Below, piece by piece: positions 19,079 through 27,078 of a DNA stretch of 64,000 bases. A model generated the notes under the pieces. It was not told the DNA's origin. It did no database searches and worked only from the letters and a program-made list of their open reading frames with translations. Made by a program: the position numbers and the translations under genes. Each line of letters opens with the position of its first letter. Positions within the stretch are counted from its first letter, which is position 1. Origin of the DNA: Segatella copri DSM 18205 (GTDB lineage: Bacteria > Bacteroidota > Bacteroidia > Bacteroidales > Bacteroidaceae); the NCBI RefSeq assembly GCF_025151535.1, contig NZ_CP102288.1:1638501-1702500 (forward strand), in the 5' to 3' direction.

Positions 19079-19738
19079 TTATTTTTCAGGATTCTCCTTC
19101 TTTTTCGATTTTGATTCAGCATCAGAAGTTGCTTTATCCTCTTCTGTAGCCATTTCAGAAGAAGGATCTTTCTTAAAAGCCGAGACATCATACGGATTAG
19201 TCAATTCATACTTTTTCCCCGTTGCTTTTTCATAAGCAGCTACCACAGGATCCTTATGTTCCATTTTTTCAAATACCTTTTTAGCCTGTTGCAGATGCTT
19301 CTTATCACGTTTTCCCTGTTTATCCATCCATCCGAAAGCATCGAAACCAATGCCAGCAGACGAAGTTGGCAAAGAGTTTATCTTCTCCTGAATATCCTCT
19401 TCCATGTTTTTGATGCCTTCCTGATTCTTGCCCCAAACTGTCACTTCGCCTAATTGTTTGGCATCCGGCAAGAGAAACAGAGTATCCGGCAGTTCCTTGT
19501 ACCGGATAGTTGCCTTCATAAAACCAGGTTTCGATACAGTTGCTGAATCAAACTGATAGCGCATCGTCCAATAGCCCCGATAATCTGTTCTTGCCCAATG
19601 ATTGTTATTGGTATGAATAAGTGCTTCACGAATAGGCACATGATTTTCTGCCGATGCGATGACACAGGTTTTCTGCGCATAGGCTACCTGCCCTAACATG
19701 GCAAGCAATACTGTTAAAATCAATATGATACGCTTCAT
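19079..19738 (-). CDS. Exported protein with CarboxypepD_reg-like domain, function unknown
   Basis: 219 residues from the ATG at 19738; an upstream in-frame ATG at 19777 would add 13 charged residues before the signal peptide, so it is rejected. The signal peptide is MKRIILILTVLLAMLGQVAYA. Residues about 22-100 (NHVPIREALIHTN, TDYRGYW, KPGFMKATIRYKEL) look like a carboxypeptidase-regulatory beta-sandwich, as found at the N-terminus of SusC-like proteins. DTLFLLPDAKQLGEVTVWG resembles the segment that normally leads into a TonB plug. The remainder is charged with no barrel. It ends in an acidic/lysine-rich tail (KSKKKENPEK). Its role is unknown. Confidence 0.65.
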   Translation of the reverse strand: MKRIILILTVLLAMLGQVAYAQKTCVIASAENHVPIREALIHTNNNHWARTDYRGYWTMRYQFDSATVSKPGFMKATIRYKELPDTLFLLPDAKQLGEVTVWGKNQEGIKNMEEDIQEKINSLPTSSAGIGFDAFGWMDKQGKRDKKHLQQAKKVFEKMEHKDPVVAAYEKATGKKYELTNPYDVSAFKKDPSSEMATEEDKATSDAESKSKKKENPEK

Positions 19739-19805
19739 GCTTTTCTCTGATTTATTTCTTTTCTTTGTACCAGACAAATTACTTCTTCTTAATATGAATC
19801 TGATA

Positions 19806-19813
19806 CAAAAGTA
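19806..19813 (-). promoter_or_regulatory. Promoter -7 box for the CarboxypepD_reg-like gene
   Basis: TACTTTTG on the reverse strand, 67 bases before the chosen start. Confidence 0.5.
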
Positions 19814-19910
19814 ATGATTAAATCTGATATTTCATTAAATTCCCAAAGAAGTTTAAGTTCATTTAAAGAGTAATGTAAAAAAATTAAACGTCTATAACAG
19901 TTGGTCTATA

Positions 19911-19970
19911 TATATAGTATCATTCAAAGGTATATAGTATCATTCAAAGGTATATAGTATCATTCAAAGG
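19911..19970. repeat. Three perfect 20-bp tandem repeats
   Basis: The unit TATATAGTATCATTCAAAGG occurs three times without a mismatch. It contains the core ATATAGT that recurs in the degenerate 22-bp repeats just downstream. Confidence 0.95.
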
Positions 19971-20008
19971 AAAGATATGGTGTTTTCAACACTAAGAAAT
20001 ATTTTTAT

Positions 20009-20096
20009 AAGTAAAAGCATATAGTTTTTAGAGTTCTTGCATATAGTCTTTTTAGTCAAAACACATAGTTTCTCAAGTCAAAACACATAGCTTCCC
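20009..20096. repeat. Four degenerate 22-bp tandem repeats with an ATAG core
   Basis: Four units of exactly 22 bp begin at 20009, 20031, 20053 and 20075. Each carries (A/C)ATAG at the same offset; the last two are nearly identical (AGTCAAAACACATAG). Confidence 0.85.
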
Positions 20097-20105
20097 AGAT
20101 ATTAC

Positions 20106-20181
20106 CACTAGGCTCAGCAGCTCTGCCGAGCCTAGTCAGCAGGTCTGCCGACTGCAGTCAGCACATCTGCCGAGCCTAGTG
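20106..20181. repeat. Three 22-bp repeats enclosed by an inverted repeat
   Basis: Units starting TCAGCA at 20114, 20136 and 20158 share TCTGCCGA and are each 22 bp. The block is bounded by CACTAGGCTC and GAGCCTAGTG, which are inverted copies. Together with the preceding blocks this fills the 470-base gap between gltD and the neighbouring gene. Confidence 0.85.
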
Positions 20182-20249
20182 ACAAATCCCAGTAAAAGCA
20201 GTTCCGTTACTGCAGAAATAATTCACTTAATTCTATTGAATTCATTTGA

Positions 20250-21731
20250 TTATTCTACTATTCCACGTTGCTCGATTCTCTTAGCCTCTTCAAGAAGCTT
20301 GATGGCATCTACATACTGAGCGATGCCCTGAGCCACCTCCTTGGCAGCCTTCATTGCCAGAACTACAGTCTGCGGACGGTGTACCACATCACCTCCGGCA
20401 AACACACCGCGACGGGTGGTCATACCGAACGGACGTTCAACAACTTTTACATATCCCTTCTCATCCACCTCGATTCCGGCAGTGGTAGAAACGATACGGT
20501 TGGCAGGTCTTGAACCGATAGCGAGATAGATTCTGTCGAATTTTTCTACCCTTTCACCCTCAGGAGTGTTCAGCACACAGCTTCCCAGACGGCCGTTTTT
20601 GCCCTTCAGAAAGGCCTCGACGGTAGTTTTCCACTCAAATTTCACGCCTTCCTTCACAGCATCTTCATATTCGCTCCGGATCGCAGGCATCTCTTCCTGG
20701 GTCTTACGGTACAGCACGGTAACGTCGGCACCTAGTCGGATAGCGGTACGGGCAGCATCCATGGCCACGTTTCCGCCGCCAATGACACCCACCTTCTCGC
20801 CGTCGCGCAGCGGAACCATGTCGCGGGTCAAAGCGCCTTCGTTATAGGCATTCACGTTATGCAGAAAGTATGTACTCTGGCTCACACCGTGGAGCTTTGA
20901 GCCCGGTGTAGAGTCCATGTTCTGAGGCACGCTGGTACCTGTGCCCATAAAGATGGCGTCGTAGCCTGCACGGAACAGACTGTCGATGGTTACATTGTTC
21001 TCGCCCACCATGCAGTTGGTGATAAACTGCACGCCGAGGGCAGCAATCTTAGCCACCTCATCGCGCACTACCGACTTAGGCAAGCGATACTCAGGAATAC
21101 CGTACATCAACACGCCTCCCGGCTCAGCCTGGCCCTCGAAAATGGTGACGTTGAAGCCCTGACGCGCCAGATCGCCGGCTACGGTCAAGCCCGCTGGACC
21201 CGAACCGATGACTGCCACACGGCCACGTGTTTTCTGTGGCAACATCTCGCGCGAAAGGTTCATCTTAGTATCAAAATCGGCAATAAACTGCTCCAGTTTG
21301 CCGATCTGTACCGGTTTGCCTTTCTTTCCGAGCACGCAGTTGCCCTGACACTGTTTCTCATGAGGGCATACACGGCCGCAGATGGCCGGCAGGTTGCTCT
21401 TGGCATTGATGATGCTCATCGCCGCACCCATGTTACCCATAGAGAGTTCGTGTACGAAATCAGGTATGTCGTTGCCTATCGGGCATCCCTTCTTGCACTG
21501 CGGAATCTTGCAGTGTAGGCAGCGTTTTGCCTCTTCAATGGCTTCGTGGGTTGAAAAGCCCTCGTTCACAACCTGGAAGGCAGCAGCATCTGTCTGCTGT
21601 TCAGCTGCATCATTCTGTTTTGCAGCATCGGCAGTTTCCGTCTGTTTCACTATTGTTTCTGTTGTATTCTGCCCAGCGGTCTGTGCCTCTGCAGCATTCT
21701 TCATATTTTTCATTTCTTTCTGTTCACTCAT
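20250..21731 (-). CDS. GltD-like NAD(P)H-dependent glutamate synthase / NfnL-type oxidoreductase subunit
   Basis: 493 residues. After a low-complexity Ala/Gln/Thr-rich stretch (about 1-50), it has the two-cluster N-terminal Fe-S domain (CLHCKIPQCKKGCPIGNDIPDF, then CGRVCPHEKQCQGNC). An FAD Rossmann motif follows (VIGSGPAGL), then the NAD(P)H motif GGGNVAMDAARTA and C-terminal GGDVV. The family includes glutamate synthase small subunits, NfnB/SudA-type transhydrogenase subunits and PreT-like enzymes. No gltB or NfnA-type partner is adjacent, so the substrate cannot be fixed. The N-terminal extension is unusual; ATG codons at residues 7 and 10 are alternative starts. Confidence 0.85.
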   Translation of the reverse strand: MSEQKEMKNMKNAAEAQTAGQNTTETIVKQTETADAAKQNDAAEQQTDAAAFQVVNEGFSTHEAIEEAKRCLHCKIPQCKKGCPIGNDIPDFVHELSMGNMGAAMSIINAKSNLPAICGRVCPHEKQCQGNCVLGKKGKPVQIGKLEQFIADFDTKMNLSREMLPQKTRGRVAVIGSGPAGLTVAGDLARQGFNVTIFEGQAEPGGVLMYGIPEYRLPKSVVRDEVAKIAALGVQFITNCMVGENNVTIDSLFRAGYDAIFMGTGTSVPQNMDSTPGSKLHGVSQSTYFLHNVNAYNEGALTRDMVPLRDGEKVGVIGGGNVAMDAARTAIRLGADVTVLYRKTQEEMPAIRSEYEDAVKEGVKFEWKTTVEAFLKGKNGRLGSCVLNTPEGERVEKFDRIYLAIGSRPANRIVSTTAGIEVDEKGYVKVVERPFGMTTRRGVFAGGDVVHRPQTVVLAMKAAKEVAQGIAQYVDAIKLLEEAKRIEQRGIVE

Positions 21732-21788
21732 AATAGAACTGCTCTCCTGTTTTATTGATTCTACAATCTATCCTTTGATTTGTGGGTG

Positions 21789-21796
21789 CAAAGGTA
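21789..21796 (-). promoter_or_regulatory. Promoter -7 box for the GltD-like gene
   Basis: TACCTTTG on the reverse strand, 57 bases before the ATG. Confidence 0.6.
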
Positions 21797-21964
21797 CAAA
21801 TAATATTTCATAAATTGCCCCTATCTCCTTACATATTTTCATTTTGCCCCCTTTTTTCCTTATTATCCACCTACTGGCGCCTTACCGGGGACGCACACCT
21901 GCCTAATCACTAACCGGGGGTGGTCATTAAGCTTTTCCGCATCCGGCAACACATAAAAAGGGCC

Positions 21965-22023
21965 CTACATTCACATGCAAGGCCTTTAAATATTCAATAT
22001 GAAGGTTCTACATTCACATGCAA
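21965..22023. repeat. 16-bp direct repeat in the gap before tyrA
   Basis: CTACATTCACATGCAA occurs at 21965-21980 and 22008-22023. The rest of the 21797-22086 gap shows no gene. Confidence 0.8.
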
Positions 22024-22043
22024 AAACTTGCAAATATACGGAA

Positions 22044-22071
22044 GGGGGGAAATAATATAAGGGCTCCCCCC
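22044..22071 (-). terminator. Possible terminator of the aromatic operon
   Basis: Six G (22044-22049) face six C (22066-22071) around a 16-base AT-rich loop, just after the tyrA stop on the reverse strand. The trailing T-run is short, so termination is plausible but not certain. Confidence 0.5.
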
Positions 22072-22086
22072 ATTAGATATAATATT

Positions 22087-22884
22087 TTATTTTTCCTTAA
22101 TCTCAATATCTTCCTTCACATGATTTCGGATTTTGGTAAGGAAGAGTTTCATACGCTTCGCATCCTTGTGGTCGATGATGTCGATGAGCTCAGCAAGCTC
22201 CTCTCTGATCTGTGTCACCTGACCCGATGTGTATGGGTTGAAGAGGATTTCCTGCAGCAGGTAATCATCTTCGTTGAGCACGCCCTTAGCTATCTGCATA
22301 TGGCGCTTGAAGGTGGTGCCCGGAGCATCCTGGTGCTTCATCACTGCCGCAAAGGCAAAGGTGCTCACGAAAGGAATACTCAGCGAGTAGGCCACCGTCT
22401 GGTCGTGCTCATCAAATGTATACTCATGCAGACTCAACCCCAACTTCTGGTAGAGGTCCTTGAAGAATATCTTGCCCATGTAGTCACCCTCCTTGATGAT
22501 GACTGCATTCTCCTCTGAAAGCTGGTTCAGATTGGCAAAGGTTGGGCCGAACATAGGGTGCGTGCTCACGAAGCGGAAACCGCTCTTCTCGTAAAACTCC
22601 TGCAGCCCGGTCTTTACCGAAGCTATGTCGCTGATGATGCAGTCGTGAGAGAGATGTGGCAACACCTCTTCGAAGGCTGGCAGCGTATATTTTACCGTCA
22701 CCGCATTGATAACCAGTTCGGGGCGGAACATCTCTATCTCTTCCATCTTGGTGAAGCGGTAACAGTTGTAGGTGAAGCGCAGACGCTTAGCATCCTTCTC
22801 GTAAACCGCCACCTCGTGGTCGAAGCTGAGCAGGTCGATGAAGAAACTTCCCATCTTACCTGCTCCCATAATCAATATTCTCAT
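22087..22884 (-). CDS. tyrA: Prephenate dehydrogenase
   Basis: 265 residues. The N-terminal Rossmann motif MRILIMGAGKMGSF is followed by segments typical of TyrA: DIASVKTGL and STHPMFGP (His in the active site), then a helical dimerisation half. It converts prephenate to 4-hydroxyphenylpyruvate for tyrosine. It lies 12 bases after the DAHP synthase/chorismate mutase gene, at the end of the aromatic operon. Confidence 0.9.
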   Translation of the reverse strand: MRILIMGAGKMGSFFIDLLSFDHEVAVYEKDAKRLRFTYNCYRFTKMEEIEMFRPELVINAVTVKYTLPAFEEVLPHLSHDCIISDIASVKTGLQEFYEKSGFRFVSTHPMFGPTFANLNQLSEENAVIIKEGDYMGKIFFKDLYQKLGLSLHEYTFDEHDQTVAYSLSIPFVSTFAFAAVMKHQDAPGTTFKRHMQIAKGVLNEDDYLLQEILFNPYTSGQVTQIREELAELIDIIDHKDAKRMKLFLTKIRNHVKEDIEIKEK

Positions 22885-22896
22885 CGCCAGTATCCT

Positions 22897-23964
22897 TTAC
22901 TTCTGGTTCAGGATTTCCAACTGCTGGCGGACACTCTCCTCATGGATGTGCTCGAAAATCTGAGCGGCAAACTCAGGGCTCATGCCGCAGAGGGCTGCCT
23001 GGGCTCCACGCTTGTCGAGAATCTCGTTGTAACGGTTGGTCTGAACGATGGTCATGTTGTGCTCCTTCTTGTAGGTACCAATCTCGCGGCAAACGCGCAT
23101 ACGCTTAGCCAGAAGATCCATCAGCTGGTTGTCGCACTCGTCAATCTGACCGCGCAGCTGGTGCAGACCCTCTGTAGAATAATGCTCATCGCGCACTACG
23201 AGGAGGCTGAGGATGTAATCCAGCACCTCTGGGGTAACCTGCTGCTTGGCATCGCTCCATGCATCGTCTGGGCTGCAGTGGCTCTCTACGATGAGTCCGT
23301 CGAAACCTAAGTCCATTGCCTGCTGGCAGAGAGGGGCAATGAGGTCGCGTCGGCCACCGATGTGGCTAGGGTCGCAGATGATTGGCAACTGTGGTATGCG
23401 GCGGTGCAACTCGATAGGAATCTGCCACATAGGAAGGTTGCGGTAAATCTTCTTGTCGAAGCTGGAGAATCCACGGTGGATGGCACCGAGTTTCTTGATG
23501 CCTGCCTGGTTGATGCGCTGCAGGGCACCGATCCAAAGCTCGAGGTCTGGGTTTACCGGGTTCTTAACGAGCACAGGCACGTCTACGCCCTGAAGACTGT
23601 CGGCAAGTGCCTGCATGGCGAACGGGTTGGCAGATGTACGTGCGCCTACCCAGAGAATGTCGATTCCATATTTCAGTGCGAGCTCTACATGCTCTGGGGT
23701 AGCCACCTCAGTAGCTGTCAGCATGCCTGTTTCTTCCTTCACCTGCTTCATCCAAGGCAAGGCTGTTTCACCGTTACCCTCGAAGCCTCCCGGTTTGGTG
23801 CGTGGCTTCCACACACCTGCGCGGAACATGTGGCAACCTTTGGCAGCCAACTGCTTAGCGGTACTCATAACCTGCTCTTCTGTCTCTGCCGAGCAAGGGC
23901 CGGCAATGACGCAAGGGCGTTCCTGATCACTAGGAAAATTCAATGGTTCTAATTCTAATTCCAT
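22897..23964 (-). CDS. Bifunctional DAHP synthase / chorismate mutase
   Basis: 355 residues. Residues about 10-250 form a type I-beta (KDPG-like) DAHP synthase: CVIAGPCSAETEEQV, KPRTKPGGFEG, CDPSHIGG and VESHC. Residues about 265-355 form an AroQ-type chorismate mutase: LRGQIDECDNQLMDLLAKRM, then KKEHN and ARG-rich helices. This fusion is common in Bacteroidetes. It catalyses the first shikimate step and the chorismate-to-prephenate branch. The mutase half may act as the allosteric module; that is known of relatives and inferred here. Confidence 0.93.
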   Translation of the reverse strand: MELELEPLNFPSDQERPCVIAGPCSAETEEQVMSTAKQLAAKGCHMFRAGVWKPRTKPGGFEGNGETALPWMKQVKEETGMLTATEVATPEHVELALKYGIDILWVGARTSANPFAMQALADSLQGVDVPVLVKNPVNPDLELWIGALQRINQAGIKKLGAIHRGFSSFDKKIYRNLPMWQIPIELHRRIPQLPIICDPSHIGGRRDLIAPLCQQAMDLGFDGLIVESHCSPDDAWSDAKQQVTPEVLDYILSLLVVRDEHYSTEGLHQLRGQIDECDNQLMDLLAKRMRVCREIGTYKKEHNMTIVQTNRYNEILDKRGAQAALCGMSPEFAAQIFEHIHEESVRQQLEILNQK

Positions 23965-24022
23965 AGTCGTATATTTTTATTTTTTTACTTTTTTTCTTTT
24001 TTATCTTTAAGATTAAAGCCCA

Positions 24023-24128
24023 GGGGGACCAGCGATGGAATCGCTGGGAACGGGGGCGGAAAGGTGAAAGGCTCTTTTTACCTTTCAAAGGGGTTAAGGC
24101 TCTTTTTACCTTTTTACCCTTCTACCTT
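24023..24128. repeat. Dispersed intergenic repeat, copy 1
   Basis: It begins with a palindrome, CCAGCGAT-GGA-ATCGCTGG, and continues with runs of CTTTTTACC. A matching element of the same layout lies at 46264-46360. This copy is inside the aromatic operon between the aminotransferase and DAHP synthase genes. Confidence 0.75.
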
Positions 24129-24147
24129 TTTAACTTTCAAAGGCCTT

Positions 24148-25317
24148 TTACTTTTCAAAAACCTTCTTGATTCTTTCCAGGGCCTCTTTCATCTTCTCAT
24201 CCTTGGCACAGAGGCTGATACGGATGTAACGCTTGCCGTTGGTTCCGAAGATGAAGCCAGGGGTGATAAAGACGCGTGCCTCATGCAGCACCTTCTCTGT
24301 CAGGTCTTCTACATCGGCATATTTCTCAGGTATCTTGCCCCAGAGGAACATACCTACCTGGTTAGGGTCAAACTGGCAGTCGAGCACCTTCATGATCTCC
24401 TCAGCAATGTCGCGACGGCGGCGGTAGTTCTGGATGTTGTTCTCGCGGTGCCATTCATCCGTGTTGTTCAACATCGCCTCGGCAGCTGCCAGCTGTATGC
24501 CTCGGAAACTTCCGTTGTCGATGTTGCTCTTCACCTTCAGAATCCATGAGATGAAGGTCTTGTTGCTCGAAATCATCGCCACACGCCAGCCTGGCATGTT
24601 GTGGCTCTTGCTCAGGGAATTGAACTCGATGCAGCAGTCCTTAGCTCCCGGCACCTGCATGATGCTCATAGGGTGCTCGTTGAGGATGAGCGAATATGGG
24701 TTATCGTTCACCACCACGATCTTGTGCTTCTGGGCGAATGCCACCAGCTTTTCGTAGGTTTCGCGCTTTGCCACACCGCCTGTCGGCATGTTAGGATAGT
24801 TGGTCCACATCAGTTTTACGTGGCTCAGGTCCATCTTCTCCAGGGCGTCGAAATCGGGCTGCCATCCGTTATCCTCTCTCAGATCGTAGTAGGTAATCTT
24901 GGTACCCAGAATCTTGTTGATGGCGGTATAGGTAGGGTATCCCGGATTCGGGATAAGCACCTCATCGCCAGGGTTGCAGAAGGCGAGCGTTACGTGCAGA
25001 ATGCCTTCCTTGCTACCTATGAGGGGCTGGATTTCTGTAGCCCAGTCGAGGTCTACATCATACCAGCGCTTATAGAAACCAGCCATTGCTTTGCGCAACT
25101 CTGGTATGCCCACCGTAGGCTGATATCCGTGTGCGTTTGGATTGTTGGCTACCTCGCAGAGCTTGTCAATGGTCTGCTTAGAAGGCGGCATGTCTGGACT
25201 TCCGATGGCCAGACTGATGATGTCCTTGCCCTCGGCATTAAGCTTAGCCACTTCCTTCAGCTTTCGGCTGAAGTAGTATTCCTGTATTTCCGTTACTCTA
25301 TTGGCTGGTTGTATCAT
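24148..25317 (-). CDS. PLP-dependent class I/II aminotransferase
   Basis: 389 residues. Fold-type I features: IQPLIGSKEGIL, the NPGYPTY segment, NYPNMPTGG, VNDNPYS, and the PLP-lysine motif SLSKSHNMPGWR, followed by the C-terminal arginine region (RYIRISLC). It belongs to the Asp/aromatic/LL-DAP aminotransferase group. Its position between pheA and the DAHP synthase/chorismate mutase gene suggests it transaminates phenylpyruvate and 4-hydroxyphenylpyruvate to Phe and Tyr, or prephenate to arogenate. The exact substrate cannot be read from sequence. Confidence 0.88.
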   Translation of the reverse strand: MIQPANRVTEIQEYYFSRKLKEVAKLNAEGKDIISLAIGSPDMPPSKQTIDKLCEVANNPNAHGYQPTVGIPELRKAMAGFYKRWYDVDLDWATEIQPLIGSKEGILHVTLAFCNPGDEVLIPNPGYPTYTAINKILGTKITYYDLREDNGWQPDFDALEKMDLSHVKLMWTNYPNMPTGGVAKRETYEKLVAFAQKHKIVVVNDNPYSLILNEHPMSIMQVPGAKDCCIEFNSLSKSHNMPGWRVAMISSNKTFISWILKVKSNIDNGSFRGIQLAAAEAMLNNTDEWHRENNIQNYRRRRDIAEEIMKVLDCQFDPNQVGMFLWGKIPEKYADVEDLTEKVLHEARVFITPGFIFGTNGKRYIRISLCAKDEKMKEALERIKKVFEK

Positions 25318-25353
25318 AATTCTTATTTTTAACTATTAACTGTTAACTATCAA

Positions 25354-26187
25354 CTATTCCTTCTCCTCATATTCTCCCAACACCTTTATTTTCTTCACGA
25401 GCGGCGTAATGGCGTCGATGCTCTGGCGGTATCGGGTCAGGTTGTCGAAAGTGAGGTCTACGTAGAAGAGGTATTCCCACTCATGTCCGATGTTTGGCAG
25501 CGACTGAATCTTGGTGAGATTGATGTCGTAGAAACTCAGGATGGTGAGCACCTTGGAGAGCGATCCCTTATCGTGAGCCAGACTGAAAACGATGCTCGCC
25601 TTGTTGGCCTTTTCGATGGGACGGAGCAGGGCTGCCTTCTGGGGATTGCAGACCACGAGAAACCGGGTGTAGTTGTGCGGATTGTCGTGGATGTCTTCCT
25701 GCAGCACCTTCATGCCGTACATGTGGGCAGCGTAAGAAGAGCAGATGGCTGCCCATCCCCTTACCTTGTGCTGGGCGATGTAGGCTGCCGAGCCTGCGGT
25801 ATCTTCTGCCTCCACCGCCTTGAGGTCGGGATGGTTGGCAAGGAACTTGCCGCACTGCATGAGGGCTACCGGATGGGAGTGAACCTCCTGCAGGGTGCTC
25901 CAGTCGTCTTCTGGCAGACAGCAGATGCTGTGCTCTATATGGAGCTTGTGTTCGCCTACCACGGTGGTTCCGCTCTGCCGGAGCAGTTCGTAATTGTGGA
26001 GCAGGCTGCCCGCGATGGTGTTTTCTATAGCGCAGATGCCTACTACAGTAGGGTCGCGCTTGATGTTTTCGAACACCTCTTCAAAGGTAGCACAACAGAT
26101 GATTTCAATCTGTTCGCCCTCGAAATACTGGTGGGCGGTAATGTCGTGGAAAGATCCCAGCTCTCCTTGAATTGCTATTCTCTTCAT
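25354..26187 (-). CDS. pheA: Prephenate dehydratase
   Basis: 277 residues from the ATG at 26187; an upstream in-frame ATG at 26232 lies inside the leader terminator region and would add 15 unusual residues. The PDT domain shows IAIQGELGSFHD, ENTIAGS, the catalytic-region TRF motif (NYTRFLVV), and a C-terminal ACT domain (SIVFSLAHDKGSLSKVL, then KIQSLPN) that senses phenylalanine. There is no chorismate mutase domain; that activity is two genes downstream. It converts prephenate to phenylpyruvate. It is first in a four-gene aromatic operon controlled by the upstream attenuator. Confidence 0.94.
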   Translation of the reverse strand: MKRIAIQGELGSFHDITAHQYFEGEQIEIICCATFEEVFENIKRDPTVVGICAIENTIAGSLLHNYELLRQSGTTVVGEHKLHIEHSICCLPEDDWSTLQEVHSHPVALMQCGKFLANHPDLKAVEAEDTAGSAAYIAQHKVRGWAAICSSYAAHMYGMKVLQEDIHDNPHNYTRFLVVCNPQKAALLRPIEKANKASIVFSLAHDKGSLSKVLTILSFYDINLTKIQSLPNIGHEWEYLFYVDLTFDNLTRYRQSIDAITPLVKKIKVLGEYEEKE

Positions 26188-26214
26188 GTTTCTTTTATCT
26201 TGTCTAATGTTACG

Positions 26215-26249
26215 AAAAACGGTCCTACTCAATAAGAGCGGGACCGTTT
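26215..26249 (-). terminator. pheA leader terminator (attenuator)
   Basis: On the reverse strand AAACGGTCC (26241-26249) pairs with GGACCGTTT (26217-26225) over 9 bp and is followed by five T (26215-26219). It lies between the leader peptide and pheA. Its 5' arm overlaps the antiterminator partner at 26237-26243. Confidence 0.9.
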
Positions 26250-26304
26250 CGATGATTTCAAGAATCTAATATCCTAAGTTGAAATTTACACGCAACTTCC
26301 CGCT
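26237..26304 (-). promoter_or_regulatory. pheA antiterminator pairing
   Basis: AGCGGGA within leader codons 20-22 (26298-26304) is exactly complementary to TCCCGCT (26237-26243), which includes part of the terminator's 5' arm. If a ribosome stalls at the Phe/Tyr codons 4-15, AGCGGGA stays free and can block the terminator. If it reaches the stop codon, the segment is covered and the terminator forms. Confidence 0.8.
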
Positions 26305-26363
26305 TTACAATTATTTGCAAAGTAAAAGTAATAGCTAAAAAAGAATGCGTTAAACTTCTTCAT
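26286..26363 (-). CDS. Phe/Tyr-rich leader peptide of the aromatic operon
   Basis: 25 codons from ATG 26363 to TAA 26286. Residues 4-15 read F-N-A-F-F-F-S-Y-Y-F-Y-F, so residues 4-15 hold six Phe and three Tyr. A PheL-type leader does exactly this: scarcity of charged tRNA-Phe or tRNA-Tyr stalls the ribosome upstream of the antiterminator arm. The peptide sits between a strong promoter and an intrinsic terminator, in front of pheA. The peptide itself probably has no other function. Confidence 0.88.
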   Translation of the reverse strand: MKKFNAFFFSYYFYFANNCKAGSCV

Positions 26364-26485
26364 TGTCTTTACATTTTATATGTTACTCACTTTTGTTCTT
26401 TCCGAGCCCGTTTCTCCTTTATTATATAAGGAGCAGGGAGTGCTCAGATTTCGAGTCTCGACTTGCAAAAATCTCAACTCGACTG
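26364..26485 (-). other. 5' part of the pheA leader RNA
   Basis: About 120 bases between the promoter and the leader peptide. It contains a hairpin CTCCTTA-TATAA-TAAAGGAG and a second inverted pair AGATTT/AAATCT. Their role is unknown. Beyond the promoter, 26518-26681 shows no gene. Confidence 0.6.
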
Positions 26486-26517
26486 CAAAAGTAACATTTT
26501 TCTTTGATATTGCCAAA
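26486..26517 (-). promoter_or_regulatory. Promoter of the pheA operon
   Basis: On the reverse strand TTTG (26514-26517), 20 bases, TACTTTTG (26486-26493): a full consensus match. Confidence 0.85.
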
Positions 26518-26681
26518 CAATTTGATATATTTTTCTTCATTTTCCTTATATTTTATGCTAAAAAACATATTTTAGCCCGATTTTTATCATCAGAATACGG
26601 AAAAATGCAGAAAAAGGTACTCAAAAGCTAGGCGCTAGAGAGAGACGCAAACGCCGGAATCTGTGAGGCAAGCCCCTTCCT

Positions 26682-26963
26682 TTATCTGCAATGTTCTCTG
26701 CCTTCAGCCTTGAATTCTCCTGTCAGCTCCCCTACTTTCTCGGGGTTCAGCTCCAGGTAGCGCTTCATGTCCTTTCCGGCACCATCCTTGTCGCCCATCT
26801 GCATCAGCAGATTGCCGCGCTTCAGGAGATTCGCGCTCAGAGAGGCTTTTACAGACGAGTGTTCCGCAGAATCCTTCTGTTCTGCCAATTCTTTCTCCTG
26901 CTCTACAATCTGCTGCGTCAGCGTAGCAAGCAACAGAACAGGGTTTATCTGGTTCAAATCCAT
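26682..26963 (-). CDS. Small TPR-like protein, function unknown
   Basis: 93 residues, entirely helical in character. The second half (LLKRGNLLMQMGDKDGAGKDMKRYLELNPEK, about 45-75) reads like one tetratricopeptide repeat, including the loop GDKDGA and ELNP. The first half is a Gln/Glu-rich helix that could be a coiled coil. No signal peptide. It sits alone between the aromatic operon promoter and pyrD. It may help protein-protein contact; nothing more specific can be said. Confidence 0.6.
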   Translation of the reverse strand: MDLNQINPVLLLATLTQQIVEQEKELAEQKDSAEHSSVKASLSANLLKRGNLLMQMGDKDGAGKDMKRYLELNPEKVGELTGEFKAEGREHCR

Positions 26964-27078
26964 AGCCTTATATTTTTACAAAAAGTTATTCTGTTGTATA
27001 TCAAGGAGTTAACCCACTTAATGCCCTAAAACAGGGCGTCAAAGTATGAGCCACTCCTTATTATAATAAAGGTGTAAT

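Noticed and set aside
19895..20181. CRISPR array
   Set aside because: Repeats are contiguous with no spacers, and no cas gene is in the window.
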